Of a stretch of DNA of 28,704 bases, positions 1-11,608 are shown piece by piece (the first letter of the stretch is position 1; each line of letters starts with the position of its first letter). Made by a program: the position numbers and the translations under genes. The stretch covers positions 1 through 28,704 of the forward strand of contig JAYMSP010001803.1 in NCBI GenBank assembly GCA_036897095.1, written 5' to 3'. The notes beneath the pieces were generated by a model. The model was not told the origin of the DNA, did no database searches, and saw only the letters and a list, made by a program, of their open reading frames with translations. This DNA comes from Plantago elongata (taxonomy: Eukaryota; Streptophyta; Magnoliopsida; Lamiales; Plantaginaceae).

Positions 1-1368
1 TAATATTCATACATATTTTATCAAATTCCAATACCAATCACATCATACTTACACCAATCATTTATCTCTTACACAACTTATATAACAAATCTATAATACC
101 CTATCCAATTACAATTCTATACCAAACACTAATTTTAACAATTCCACTACAATTCCGATCACTATTCATCTATTCAAATTAATCCAACTTAAATGCCATG
201 CCAATCCGCCTAAATCTTCTTTATTTGACATATGAAAAATACTCAGATTTTGGGCTTGAGACCACCCAATCCCAAGCTATGGTCCGTCCTTGAACACATC
301 ACGAAGCAAAGGTTCAAAACATAAATAAAACAATTGGTAACTTGAAAATTGAAGAAAATATAAAATTCAAAGTAATTTCTTGAGCTTTTTCCAGAAAAGA
401 ACTAATTAAGGATATTTCAGCTTATTCCATTTGTTTAGAGTTTAGACTAGAGTAATCAATGAACACCTACCTCCCAGTGATTGATCAATTCCATATGGAT
501 CTGAGTTTGTCGCACTACTATGTACAGGTTATCGATGCGGATTCCTAATATAGTAGGAATAAATAAGTAAAATCTGGACAACCATTTGAAAATCTTCCAA
601 GAAGTGTGACTATTCTTAATGACATATCTGGAAAATGAATTTGTTTGTATAGTTAATGTTATCCATTTCGTACATCCAAAGTAATGTACTGTACTGTACC
701 GTGTATGTATGTTTAAGCACCCATACCTGAAGCAATGACCGTTGACAAACATGCGGCCCACTTCCTTAAATGTGTGATTATTTACCCTTAAAAATACTGA
801 ATATTTAAAATACAATTTAAATGAAAAAAGCTTAAAATTTTATACAATTTAAATTGATTTTTTTAAATTTAAATCGTATTTCAGATCGTCACTTTTTTAG
901 AGTGATGTACTATTCACATTCAATTAGGCATGTGCGCATTTGATTTGTTTTCTTTTTAATGTGGATTGTTCGCACTACGACTAGGCCGTCCCATTAATAT
1001 CATACCGTCGAGCATGTTAATAAAATGAAATGTAATTATCAGAATACTTGTATACATTTGATTTGGGTCACACTTCCACCTAATGAAGCTTAAAATAAAA
1101 GATAAAAAAGCTAACAATTGGTTCAAAAAATTCAAACTAAGTGACCGGCTTGAATTAGCCCATAATTAGTTGGGTTGTCACATGCCATTTACCCCAAAGA
1201 ACAAATAAACAATCTCAAAATAATAAAGCAAGGAGATAATCACTACTATAATTATTAACATAATCACAAGACTAACATGAACAACATATAAACATCTACA
1301 AGTACAACTACTAATTTGAACAGTAACATTACAAATTTAAGGAAAAAATGAAAAAGCAAAAGTAGCAG
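1..1368. other. Gene-poor AT-rich flank
   Basis: I see no supportable gene here. The longest open frame (minus strand, 456-815, 119 codons) matches no family I recognise and has no visible exon partners. The stretch next to the bHLH stop codon (about 1200-1368) is probably that gene's 3' untranslated and downstream region. Confidence 0.5.
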
Positions 1369-2004
1369 CTAAGATGAAGTGGAATGATGGTGACCGGAAG
1401 GAACATCAAAGCCGCCATTTAACAGAGCTGTAAGAAAAGTCATAGCTTTGACTTGCATTTCCAACGCCGCAATGTAATCACTTGTTTCTTCTAGAAGCTT
1501 CGGCAACGACACTTTCCGGCAACCGGGCACCAACCGGCTCAACACCTTCATTCTTTTCTGAACCGGCTGCACTTTCCTGATAGTCACCGGTTTCTCCTTC
1601 TCCAACCGGTTATAACGTGACAAACCCGGTTTAGCCGCCTTTTTATGCTTCCTATTCACTTGTGCAAGTTTGAGTCGCAATTTGCTGCTCAGAATGGCTC
1701 GGCTCCACCTCGTTTTACCTCGGGCGGATATGGCGAGGACTCGATCGGCTGCGTCGCGGACTGCGTGGCTGGTGGCGGCGGGGGAGTCGGAGCGATGGAG
1801 GTGGCGGAGGGCGGTGAAGAGTTTGGAGGAGTAGAGTTGTTGTTCGGATTGGTTTCGCCAATTTGTGGTTGGAGGGGAGTTGGAGGGTAATGTTTGTTGG
1901 GTGTGGGATAGCTTTGGTCTTTTTTTTGGGGTGGCGTTTGTGTCGGAGCTATCGTGATTGATGCTATTGAATGAGGATAAAGGAGGAGGGGAACCGGTTG
2001 CCAT
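1369..2004 (-). CDS. Atypical (non-DNA-binding) bHLH protein, AIF / bHLH147-150 group
   Basis: This intronless gene encodes 211 residues. The helix-loop-helix lies at about residues 147-195 and contains VLSRLVPGCRK and LLEETSDYIAALEMQV, which are typical of the Arabidopsis bHLH147-150 (ATBS1-interacting factor) group. The His-Glu-Arg pattern needed for E-box binding is absent. Upstream is a conserved basic/helical stretch at about residues 95-125 with TRWSRAIL and KLRLKLAQ, also found in this group, and near the N-terminus a KKRPK cluster that may be a nuclear signal. Known family members act in the nucleus by pairing with other HLH proteins and restraining brassinosteroid- and growth-promoting bHLH factors; this role is inferred from homology. 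The start at 2004 is the first ATG after a CT-rich leader. The GC content is higher than that of its surroundings, as expected for a coding exon. An overlapping 195-codon frame is a by-product of the low-complexity N-terminus. Confidence 0.9.
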   Translation of the reverse strand: MATGSPPPLSSFNSINHDSSDTNATPKKRPKLSHTQQTLPSNSPPTTNWRNQSEQQLYSSKLFTALRHLHRSDSPAATSHAVRDAADRVLAISARGKTRWSRAILSSKLRLKLAQVNRKHKKAAKPGLSRYNRLEKEKPVTIRKVQPVQKRMKVLSRLVPGCRKVSLPKLLEETSDYIAALEMQVKAMTFLTALLNGGFDVPSGHHHSTSS

Positions 2005-2290
2005 TGTAGAATGGAATTTTGTTGTATTTGATGAAATTGTGGGATGGAAAGAGGATAGGAGTGTTGTTTGTGAGTAGTTTGGAAGGGAGTGATGTGTATG
2101 TGTTTGTATAGAGAGGAAATGTTGTGAGAGTTTGGTTTTTGTAGTGGGTTTTTATGGGGAGAGAGAGAGAAGAGGAGAGGAAATGGTGGGAGGGGTGTGT
2201 GGGTAACGTGAGGTTGATAGGGTGGGAGGGGACGACGTCCTACGCGGCACTTCTCTATTCCTTCATCTATTCTCATCTCTCATCATAGGG
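2005..2290 (-). promoter_or_regulatory. Leader and proximal promoter of the bHLH gene
   Basis: Read on the minus strand, this region is CT-rich (a (CT)n run near 2160-2180), typical of plant 5' leaders. Farther upstream are ACGT-core elements: a palindromic GACGTC near 2233-2238 and an AACGT core near 2204-2208. Both are candidate bZIP or bHLH binding sites. No clear TATA box is visible. The transcription start is not determined. Confidence 0.35.
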
Positions 2291-4495
2291 GTATTTTGTT
2301 CTGATGCAGGATAAGAGAACTTTTAGAAATTGCGTTATAAACCTGAAAAATCAAGTTAACGAACATATAATGTGACATACTATTCCGAAGTCAATATAAC
2401 ATGAATATGTTAACTGCTAGGGCTCCATGAAAAAAGAAGATGCAATCAAAATGAACTGATATATTTACACCTTCACTATGTGAGTGTAATCTAGCCGGCT
2501 CAATTATAAACTTTACTACACATTCTATATGAAATACTCCTACATGAAAATAAAAGTCTATATATGTTACAAAATTGTGAAGTTTGTTAAAGTGAGTGGC
2601 TTTTTTTTTTAATTAAAGGGTGACTTGAACCCTAATCTATTGATTGGAAGTGAAACGTATTACCAATTGAGTTGCGTTTTGTTGTCCGTTAAAGTGAATG
2701 ATTGATATGCAATTGTTAGAAATTGAAGGATGCAATAGAAATTGTTTGTAAATATAGATCGGAACATTTAAGAATTAAATGTAGATTTGGTTTGGACATG
2801 TCACAATGCACATGGGTGTAGTACGAAGAATGCGCGTCCAAAAGGGGCATAGCCGTATGGAGCACATGCGTTCAATATACTACCATAGTACCATCTTCTG
2901 CCTTTCTTAATTTCCAATCTCTTTAATTTAGACAGATATATTATGTATTGGACCACGTAGGCATCTTTGGGTCGGGTCGGGTCTGGCATACATGCATTGG
3001 ATTGTACATAGTATATATTCCACATCTACTGAAACTTAAACCGAAAATAATACTTCTTCTTCCAGGCTCATCTTCTGTAGTCTGAATGTGAATTTTAAAA
3101 CTAAATGATGATATAAATAAGTAGAATAATTTTTAAATGGTAGCAGGGATGGACACAAAAATTTTATCAGGAATAATGAAATTTAAATGTTGTAAGAATA
3201 AAAATGCTTCACAAGTAAACTATAAAATTTACTCTATAATTGACCGTGACAATCGTCATACACTCATACTTTGAAAATTCTTAATAAAAACTTCATTTGA
3301 TATACATTTAAATACATATTTTTAAAATAAACAACCAAATTGTAAATGTTTAAAGACGGTTGGGGAAGCTAATTATATATTTGATTTTAATCGAGTTATC
3401 CTTCTCAATATGTTTGTTATGCTTTTTAATCACGTGTTGAATAATACCCTTTTTTATCAACCAATTATTTATAATTCAACTGAATTTTATATTTGTACTA
3501 CTATTTTTCTATCATTATATTCTTTTAATCTATTATGAAAATTTTAAGCTTATAAAATAACACTATTAAAACCATTAAATATTTTTAGAAACTTCAATAA
3601 ACATCATTTCACTTTTAAGTACAATATATAATAGTAATTCTAAAAAATTAGTTACATTCTAAATACAAATTAAAATATATTATAATTCAGTTGCTATTAT
3701 TTATAAATAGTTAAAATTATATTAAAACTCTACCATTATAATAGATAAGAATAATTACTAATATTACACCACAAAAATACTTTATTACAATAAAATTATG
3801 ACTCATTATATAAATAAAAAGAACTAAAAAATAATATAAGGATAAAAAAAATTACAAAGGAATATATTTGTAAATTTAAAATACAATTTGAGGGGCATCA
3901 ATTGATGTCCCTTGCTCATGCATGAATCCATGCTTGAATAATAGATAAACGGTAAAACTACTTGAATCATGTAGCAGTAAAATTCAATTGAATTGAATTG
4001 TAAAGTTAGCAGTTAGATTACAAGTTTGCATATAAATATAAGGGCGTAAGTTGCTCTCTTTTAACTAGTATATATAAGCAAAGACTTAGCTCAACTATAT
4101 ATAACCGTAAAGTACTATCCTTCTAGCTCAGAGTACAATCTCTCTAGTTAGTTCAAATTATAACCTGTAATGACTCAGCTAATAATTAATTGAGCACCGT
4201 CTATTTGAACCGATGCAGTTACTTTTGTATTGCTCTATAGTTAATATGGTGGTTTTCTTGTACCAATACATATATCCCTTCATGCACATCTTGTCCTTAT
4301 TCATGTACGAACTGAGATATGTTCCAGTTACTCATCTATTATAAGATTGTTTTAGAGCAAAACATTGAAATTATTATGAATGAGTTTTACAAAAAGAAAA
4401 ATGTAATCATAAATAGCGTACATTCTAGATTCCTTTAAGCTATATGAAACTTTGGGGTGCTATGAAAACAAAGTACAATTCTTAATTTGTAATGT
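2291..4495. other. Intergenic AT-rich stretch, no gene seen
   Basis: This stretch is very AT-rich, especially 3400-3900. It contains a short (GGGTC)n run near 2970-2985 and a tRNA-like fragment at 2615-2690 (listed separately). A TATA-like TATATATAAG near 4070 has no coding region downstream. I found no open frame with family resemblance. Confidence 0.5.
2612..2690 (-). repeat. tRNA-like / SINE-head fragment with A-tail
   Basis: On the minus strand the sequence resembles a tRNA-derived RNA polymerase III promoter. A box-A-like AACTCAATTGG is followed about 40 nt later by a box-B-like GGGTTCAAGTCACCC, then a run of A residues. The anticodon arm cannot be folded convincingly, so this is a retro-tRNA or SINE fragment rather than a functional tRNA. 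The call rests on motif similarity only. Confidence 0.35.
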
Positions 4496-4499
4496 GTAT

Positions 4500-5297
4500 T
4501 GGCCAAAATTTGTTATTGTCTACTGGACTAGCGGATCGGTCCATCAAGGCTACGGCCTAATAGAAAGTCTATTGAGAAGTCCATCTTGGCTAGCTACATA
4601 CATTGGTTAAAACCCGAAGTCTGGTGAGGAGGCCCACCCAGTTGGGCCATCCATCCAACCAAGCAGACTAATGGTTCACTTGACCTCACTAGACTCCGAG
4701 CTGGTTGGCAATCCAGCTAGCTCGTATAACCCTACAAGCCACTCAAGTGGTCGACAAGCTAGTCAACCTACCTCACATGGCTGACCATGTTAACCTAACG
4801 AAGTAACAAATTCACACTACTTGACTAACTCATTCAGCCAGTAGAAAATCGACCTTAGTCAGCCCACCAGGACACTCCTCACCCTTAATATAGGAGAGAT
4901 GGGTATGGACTCTAACGGGGGATGGTCTATATAGGAAGACAGGCGATGAGAGGAAGATATCTCATTCACACTTCAAAAACTCTAAGTATCAGTCTAATGC
5001 CTCGCTCTCCATCCCTAGCGCTCTATAAGTCAATCAGACGATCAAGTATTTGAAGAGGTCAGACTTTGTAGCCCGATTCTTCAGGGCAGTTTGAGTAGTA
5101 GTTGCATCTGAGTAGGTCATAGTTTGTTACCACGTCTCTAGGCTATAAACGTGGTTAGTTTTGCTTTCGTAGTTATCTGTAAGGCTTTATAAAAGCCAGT
5201 TGAAGTTTCAATAAACAGGCAAGCAATTCCAGAACTGTTAGTGCTCTCTTTTGTTTGAATTCATATCTTCTTAGTGTTCTTTGTGTTATATTCTACA
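4500..5297 (+). mobile_element. Probable solo LTR (or 5' LTR remnant) of an LTR retrotransposon
   Basis: This 0.8-kb block is clearly richer in GC than the DNA around it and has the anatomy of an LTR. It starts with TG (4500) and ends with CA (5297), and the 4-bp GTAT flanks both sides (4496-4499 and 5298-5301). Inside are a TATA box (TCTATATAGG near 4926) and a later AATAAA-like signal (near 5209). No primer-binding site, gag or pol frame follows. The GC-rich, TE-like composition continues to about 5530, so it could also be the left end of a truncated element. A 4-bp duplication is shorter than the usual 5 bp, and the boundaries are provisional. Confidence 0.4.
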
Positions 5298-5301
5298 GTA
5301 T

Positions 5302-8300
5302 TAGGCTTCCAGATAAACGAATCATCAAGCTATCAACCATCACCTTCCGCTATCCTACCTTACCTACCGACGACCATCATTTAGCTTCCTCTCACACGGT
5401 TAGCTAGCCCACTGTTAGTAACCCTTCTCTCTCTGCCGAACCGTCACCAGAATAAGTCTCTCTCTCTTCTACCAGCTTGCTAATTTGAGCGTCGAAGTAC
5501 ATACGGTCAATAATTTGCACGCGATGACATGTATATGCTTGCTAGATGTGTAAATAATCCAGTATTAGTATGCGTGATTAACAACACCAAAACTATTGGG
5601 GGTGAAAATTAAATTATACTTTGAAATAAACAAATTACTCTTTTTTGGGAGAAATTCTCATTGATCAACCCATGCGATTCACAAGGTGTATGAACAAAAA
5701 CCAACTTTCACGATCATGGTCACTTTTTTGACCGCCATCACATTTGAATACTTTGAATCAAACTCGTGGAAAAACTATAAAAGAGATCCAACTATAAAAC
5801 TGGAGATTTGAAATTCACATTAGACTTGACCATAACAAAAAGTTCATTATATTTGCCCGCTCACTATAGAAATTAAAGTACATGTATAAATGTGCAAGCA
5901 TTATTAGGAGTTAGGACATAAAATTATTTTATAACCAAGGAACATGCAGATGACTTGATGTCTCCTTATCGTGTCTTGCAAAATCAGCAAAGTAAAAATT
6001 ATCATAACAACATGACACTTTACGACAAACACTTCAATTTGTTCACTGTTGAAAAGTGAAAACCAACGAAGCCCAAACATTAAATTATATGATCATGTGA
6101 AAATAAAATAATACTATCATAATTGATAAGTTAATGAATGGATGATTTGCATTCAGCCCCTCAGACTTGTTCCGTACTTTATGCGGGGCGAGCAGAACCC
6201 TTCCAATCTTTCAAGCTTCAAATGTATTGACAACCTCTACTTATTTTAATTTTAAGTGGATAGTTTGGTAGAGAAATTTTCCCATATTTTTTATCAAATA
6301 ATTCGAACTCCAATTATATTTCAATTAGCTAAATAAAATAATCAAGATGCAGTAATTTCACATGTTATTTATCGACGACAGTCATCCTCTACTTCTAACT
6401 TGTAACATATATATTACTATAAACTATACTTTTTTCCTTGCCTTTTTTCCCCTTTATAATTTATGCATGGTTGAGGCCCGTCTTTATATATGACCAAGAG
6501 TAATCTTGGTGAGATTTGGAATGACAACATAAATTGGCATAATTTGCCATGTTAAGGTAAATTTAAGCCTGGCCATTTATTTGTTATAGAAGTTATATAT
6601 AACGATATGTCCTATTTAATTGAAAATCAGTTCAGTCCAGTCCAGTCCAGCTTAGTTTAGCTCAATTTGATTTAGTTATAATTTATATTTTATTTTAGTC
6701 AATTTAATTAAATTCAATTTAGTCCAGTCTAGTTTAGTTTAATAAATTTCACATGTTTGTTTGGGCATTGAATTATATATGGTCGTGATGGGGTCAATCA
6801 ATTATAGCTTGTTTATGTTGTGACTTATGATGATGTACAGATAGATTGTTAGCCAGAAGAGAAAATTAAAAATTGAAGATTTGAGTGATAAAGGATGAAA
6901 TTAATCAAGCATGTGGCTCTCTTTAGGCCGCACCTCTGGCTTTCTGCAATGCCATTCCTCTTGTAATTGTCTTATTTTTTTCCTATTTCCTCTTTCACTG
7001 TTGGTATACTACAGTACATCTTACAATATATCTGAACAGGCATCATGTAGTTGCTCGTGGAGAGATTTTGTCCACGTTGCTTAAACCTTTTCATTTCGTT
7101 GTATGCTTTGCTAGGCTAGGAGGACAAACCAAAACAGAGGTGCATATGTCCAACAATTTCTGGAGTAAAATCTATTGGATGGATGGTATAGAATTTGAGT
7201 ATTTTTTTTAATTAAAATTGAATTTATTTAACAAAATGTTCGATTTAAGTGGGAAAATGGCCGTTCCAGCGGTATAATAAACATATTACCTAAAACAGTT
7301 ACATCTCTCAAGCAATTGTTTTAGACGATTGTGATATTGATTAAGAAAATGTTCAATTAAAATTGTACTCGTTGAATTTTGTTATTTTTTATGCTTATAT
7401 TAAAGATTTTCTTTTACTTATTCTTTTATTATTCATTAGGCCTCGTGTGAAAATTTTGCACTGTGCACTTAGATCTTGAGGATGGCCTTTGAGAAATTCT
7501 AATTAGTCCAATCATGGAGTGTGTCTAGGCTAAGTTACCTCGTTGAGAGTGTGAGATTAAAATATGAGACTAACAACCAACATCTTATATAATTTTACAA
7601 AGAAGATTGATTGATGTTCTAACATTATCTTCGTATGATTAAAAAAATATTATATTCATATATATAAATTAAAGTTATAAATTGACTCTATGGTTAGTTA
7701 TATTTCTTGGTAATGTTGTAAAACTTTCTAAAATTTTAAATAACTAGGACTTTTAATTTTATGGTCATGAAGCAAATAAAAAATTAACAGGTTTATTTCA
7801 TCAAGTATGAAAATAATGAACAAAAATATAAATTGATTATTTATTTTGGAATACACCATTACAATTACAACCAATCATTTCAGATAATCGAACAAATCAC
7901 CATTCTAATAGTTCTCTATACATATAAATAAATTATTCATTTCAAAAAGTTAAACCTGTTACCTCTTGAATACGAGGTGTGTCAACTTGTCATTTGACTA
8001 CAAACTATTTGACTTAAAATAAGTAATTACAAATATATATTATTTTATAAATTTTGAAAATTTTAGAGGCAAATTAATTTTTTCTTGATTAATATTTAGA
8101 TTTTATAAATTTATATATTATTAAAGCAAAAGCACAATAGGGCGTTCATTTTATCGTCATTTCAATTTGTAATGTTAGATAAGAACTCTGATGGTATACA
8201 ATGATCAATTGGCTGTGTATAAATAATTAAGTTGATGAAAATTCGATGTCCGTTACTTGACTATTCTTGGAGGTAATTAATGACCACAATTACAATTTTT

Positions 8301-8761
8301 ATGTTATCAACCATGCCAATGAGTTTTAATCTTTTTGACTAAAATTATAAAGAAAATATGGAAATGGTAATGTGATATTCAGTTATCTATACTACTACTA
8401 ATTAAAAAAATATTGATCCCGTTATTAGTCTCAAGAGGACAATTATTACACCAAAATTTAATTTATTAATAATTAAAATTTAACTATTTCATTTACACTC
8501 AAGTACCACATGTCACGGACAACTAGTACCACATAAAAAAAAATTCAGTTATACAATAGTTAATGCAATTTATTATAAAGTAACAATACCAAATCAAAGT
8601 GAAATTTATCATTTTGAATATTGTAACATCATATCTAAAATAGTACTTTTAAAAGTTATCACAAAGTAGTCATGATAAATCAATTCAATACAAATTATTT
8701 GGTACAAACGAAATTGAATTAGTTCAACTCCGCTAATGATCCTTTAATTTGCACACTGCTT
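5302..8761. other. Long intergenic stretch, no gene seen
   Basis: About 5302-5530 looks like an extension of the LTR-like block and includes CT-rich runs. The rest is AT-rich with frequent stops on both strands. The only structure I note is the CAGTCCAGTCCAG-type pentamer repeat at about 6630-6740 (listed separately) and scattered short inverted repeats. No coding region or RNA gene can be supported. Confidence 0.5.
6628..6745. repeat. Degenerate AGTCC/AGTTT pentamer minisatellite
   Basis: The stretch begins with consecutive AGTCC units (TCAGTCCAGTCCAGTCCAG) that decay into AGTTT and TTTAG variants. The AGTCC form reappears near 6721-6728. It looks like an old slippage repeat with no coding content. 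Confidence 0.5.
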
Positions 8762-9355
8762 TCATGGCCGGGAAGGAAACTTGCAACGGGCAGAAGCTGC
8801 AACACCAATACTTAACATGAGTTCGTCCTTTTTATAGCAGAAAAATAGATTAAAACTTTAAAGTTGTTGAATTTTATAATCAAATAGAAAGAAAGGAGTG
8901 CTACTTACAAGGATCAAAAGTGATGATCTTTCCAAAATTAGGGCAGTCTGCACCTTTCTGTGCATAGTAAACAGACATGGCGTATGCGGCATGAGCAATC
9001 GCAGTTGATGGGTCGAAACACGAACCACCTGGTTGAATCGGCTGGCAATCTATTTGAGTGCAAGCAAAATTCAGAAAATTCAGACACTCGCCTTGACTTG
9101 CATCAGGCTTTGGTATGCACCAAGTGTTGCACTGCATCACCCAAAAACCATAAACAATATATTATGAAATTGGAAATATAGCACATCCAACGCATAAGAA
9201 TTCAAAAATGCTCTGTCAAATCAATCTTACAAAGTATACATAATCTAATTTCCACGAAAAAAATGATGAAGAGAAATTGGACTTACGTGAGCAATGGAAA
9301 CAATGGCCATAAGGGACACAATGAGTAACAAAGAAATGCTGATGTTCTTAGACAT
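8762..9355 (-). CDS. Secreted X8-domain (Ole e 10-like, callose-binding type) protein, copy 1
   Basis: Three exons read cleanly: 9287-9355, 9131-8909 and 8796-8762, with GTAAGT donors and CAG acceptors, giving 108 residues. Exon 1 encodes a signal peptide (Met-Ser-Lys-Asn, then a hydrophobic core) of 23 residues. Exons 2 and 3 encode one X8 (CBM43) domain with the signature WC, AC, DC, CF and the DPSSARCKFPS end. X8 modules bind beta-1,3-glucan. Stand-alone forms such as olive Ole e 10 are secreted and act in the wall or around plasmodesmata and pollen tubes; that role is inferred. There is no GH17 domain and no hydrophobic C-terminus for a GPI anchor. Oddities are an extra Cys at residue 39 (GECLNF), absent from copies 2 and 3, and a CNTWC start shared in form with its neighbours. 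It is the most divergent of three tandem copies. Confidence 0.88.
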
Positions 9356-9424
9356 GGTGATAAATTGATGATTTGAGATTTTTTCAACTAATTACTGGGT
9401 TTTTTATTTCTTATGTTGATAGAG

Positions 9425-9475
9425 TTCTTATAAGGTGCTATATATCTATAGGGGTCGTGTGATATGATATGGAAT
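9425..9475 (-). promoter_or_regulatory. Core promoter of X8 copy 1 with cluster-shared motif
   Basis: On the minus strand, a TATA-like TATAGATATATAG (about 9440-9452) lies about 90 nt before the ATG. Immediately upstream (9454-9468, plus-strand reading GTCGTGTGATATGAT) is a 15-bp motif also found at the same position before copies 2 and 3. Confidence 0.45.
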
Positions 9476-10676
9476 CCTTAATTAATTCCTAAATCATTGC
9501 AATTAATACATTCATATTAGTAATATAGTAGCTTATTAACTTTTGTAACTGCAAAGAAATTATGTAAATGGATGATATTGTGGAAACTTAATTTGTTCAT
9601 TCCATGTAGGAACAATTTCTGAGAACGGATTTAGCAGTAATAAGTATGACAATAAATATCATATCAAAATGATTGGGGAAAAAAATTGGTATTATTAAAA
9701 TGGAAAAACAATAACCTCGAAAAAAAGAAAAAATACAATTAGTATAAAAATAGTAAGAAAGATAAATTATCTATTGTATTTCGATTTACTGTGGACGGAA
9801 TTTGGGATACCTCCTTCGAGCAAATATTTTTATACATACCTCTTCTGATTGATCAGAAGCGGACCGAGTTTCCGGGTTAGCCCAACTCTAGCCCGGGATT
9901 CCCACTAAAATGGAAGAAAAAATAATCATTTAGTTTACCTTTTTAATTTTGTATTGTAATTGATTCTCAATGAAATCGAATAAGATTTGCTATTGTTCTG
10001 TAGTCTAGTGGTGCAAATTGATTGGGATTTGGATGATTCCACAATTAAAATTGGTCCTAGGAGCAAATAGGGATTATTGAGTGAAATAAAACATTGACCA
10101 CCAACAACCCTAATTTTTCCGTCATGGAGTGCCGTTTTTCCTTATGAAGCTCTGCTTGATTCTTTCGACCCCGATAGATTGATTCCTGCGCATAGTCACG
10201 TCTTCTGTTCTTACATGTGCTTGGTTCTGTCCTGTTACCTTTGCTCGGAGATTTTCTGATCGGATTCTTGGACTGATAGGATTGCTCAGTGATTTTTTTC
10301 CTGGTTTATCGTCGCTGGACCTGGAATAGATTGTTAGGTTTTTTATTGATCCAAAAATTCTACGGCAGAAAAGTAACCGGAAGGTTCAAAAGATTTGGAG
10401 GCTTTCATCCTAGGCAAGAAAAATAACCTAAGAATTGAAGAGAAAGTAGATCCTTGTAGAAAAATTTACGACAAAAAAGGAAGCCTGAAGATTGAAAAGA
10501 ATGGAGATCTTGTTGTAGTCCTAGTCAGAAAAGTAACCTAGGGATCGTAAAAAAAAGAGATCCATGTAGTAGCTTTCGGGGACATTGTCAGTAATCTTTT
10601 CTTTCGTGTCAGTCGTGGTTTTTTCAATTTTTGTTTGTGTCAGCCTTTCTTTCAGTTTTTTTGGCGTCGAGTCTTA
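9476..10676. other. Intergenic DNA with hairpins and a GC-richer unknown block
   Basis: There are two adjacent inverted repeats: 9842-9859 (CTTCTGAT, 2-nt loop, perfect) and 9872-9896 (CCGGGTTAG / CTAGCCCGG, 7-nt loop). From about 10080 to 10670 the DNA is less AT-rich and contains three diverged copies of an AGAAAAGTAACC-type motif (near 10367, 10410 and 10522), each followed by AGATCC/AGATCT-like words. This looks like an untranslated or transposon-derived block. No frame in it is open for a useful length. Confidence 0.4.
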
Positions 10677-10848
10677 GGCCTTGTTTACCACTTGTTTTAA
10701 TAAAAAGCTCGTTACGTGAATGCGCAACTTTTTAAACAAGCTAGCTGAAAAGTTAGTTGGTTTGAGAAGCTAATCAAGCTAACTTTTCAGTCACCAGTTA
10801 AAATTTCAGCTACAACTACCTTTTCGGCTAGTTTTGTTAAACGGAACC
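10677..10848. mobile_element. Tourist-type (PIF/Harbinger) MITE
   Basis: This 172-bp element has imperfect terminal inverted repeats: GGCCTTGTTTACCA at the left and, on the other strand at the right, GGTTCCGTTTAACA. Both fit the GG....GTTTA pattern of Tourist elements. It is flanked by the 3-bp TTA (10674-10676 and 10849-10851), the expected target-site duplication. It has no coding capacity. The interior contains further self-complementary segments (AAAGTTAG and CTAACTTTT near 10750-10790). Confidence 0.75.
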
Positions 10849-10851
10849 TTA

Positions 10852-11608
10852 TTCTTATTTGAGTTATTATTTTGTTGGAAATGTTGTGAGCATAAAAACT
10901 GATGCAAGTTTAGTTACGCAAGTTCTATTCATCTATAATCAGATACCTTTATATAAGCTAATACTGCCCTAATCAATGGTAAATTGATCGATCATAAATC
11001 TATGCATACTTTCAAGTGTGTCATACAATTAAACGGTCAGATTTTATCTCCGCCGTCAGATGAAAAGTTCGTTACATGATCTACGGTTCCTGCTTCACTT
11101 CTCTGTTTTCACATTTCAGCCTACCTATTAAACTCTTCTGTAGCAACCTTGTTTTATTCATTAACTGTAATTATCTGATTATTCATCGATTAATTGTTTG
11201 TTGCTTCTATATTAAGTATAGAATTTGATCAAAGCATATACGGATTCTAGCCGGACTTTTAGTCGATTCAAATCACGAGGTGTAGTTGGGATTTTCTCAG
11301 CATTTACCCACTGTTTGAATGTTCAAGTGTTTGATAATCTTAGTTGGAACTTTATCGATGAGACTCTTTAATGCTTTACGCTTCCAATTAGATTTTGCAT
11401 TCATCAAATAATCATGTAAGATAGATTCGTCAAATGAAATTGTAGCCTCGAACCACTAGATTGGATGAAGAAACAATCAAACAACAATGCACTAACAAAA
11501 CCTAATTTCCTGAAAATATTATCAGTTTGATTCTGAAAGACAATCAATGAATATTACAATACGATTCGATCAAAATGTAGACTCAAGTAATCCACCGGGT
11601 TAGTGCTT
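10852..11608. other. 3' flank of X8 copy 2, part of a segmental duplication
   Basis: There is no coding region. From about 11040 the sequence can be aligned with the 3' flank of X8 copy 3 starting at about 13565. Shared landmarks are a nearly identical 35-bp block (11052-11086 and 13578-13612) and a later shared stretch containing CTTTTAGTCGATTCAAAT (near 11258 and 13868). Confidence 0.6.

Noticed and set aside
456..815. 119-codon open frame on the minus strand
   Set aside because: It has no recognisable family motif or exon partners and lies in AT-rich DNA; most likely chance.
1689..2276. 195-codon Pro/Ser-rich frame overlapping the bHLH gene
   Set aside because: It results from reading the CT-rich leader and the low-complexity N-terminus of the bHLH gene in another frame.
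2612..2690. Functional tRNA gene
   Set aside because: Box A and box B resemblances exist but no proper acceptor stem or anticodon arm can be formed; kept only as a tRNA-like repeat.
2801..3025. 74-codon minus-strand frame
   Set aside because: It is short and without motifs, and includes a GGGTC simple repeat.
4060..4200. Possible promoter of a hidden plus-strand gene (TATATATAAG)
   Set aside because: No coding exon or splice pattern follows before the LTR-like block; TATA-like words are expected by chance in such AT-rich DNA.
6900..7160. Possible microRNA precursor (small inverted repeats such as CGTGGA / TCCACG)
   Set aside because: The stems are only about 6 bp and no known mature microRNA sequence was recognised.
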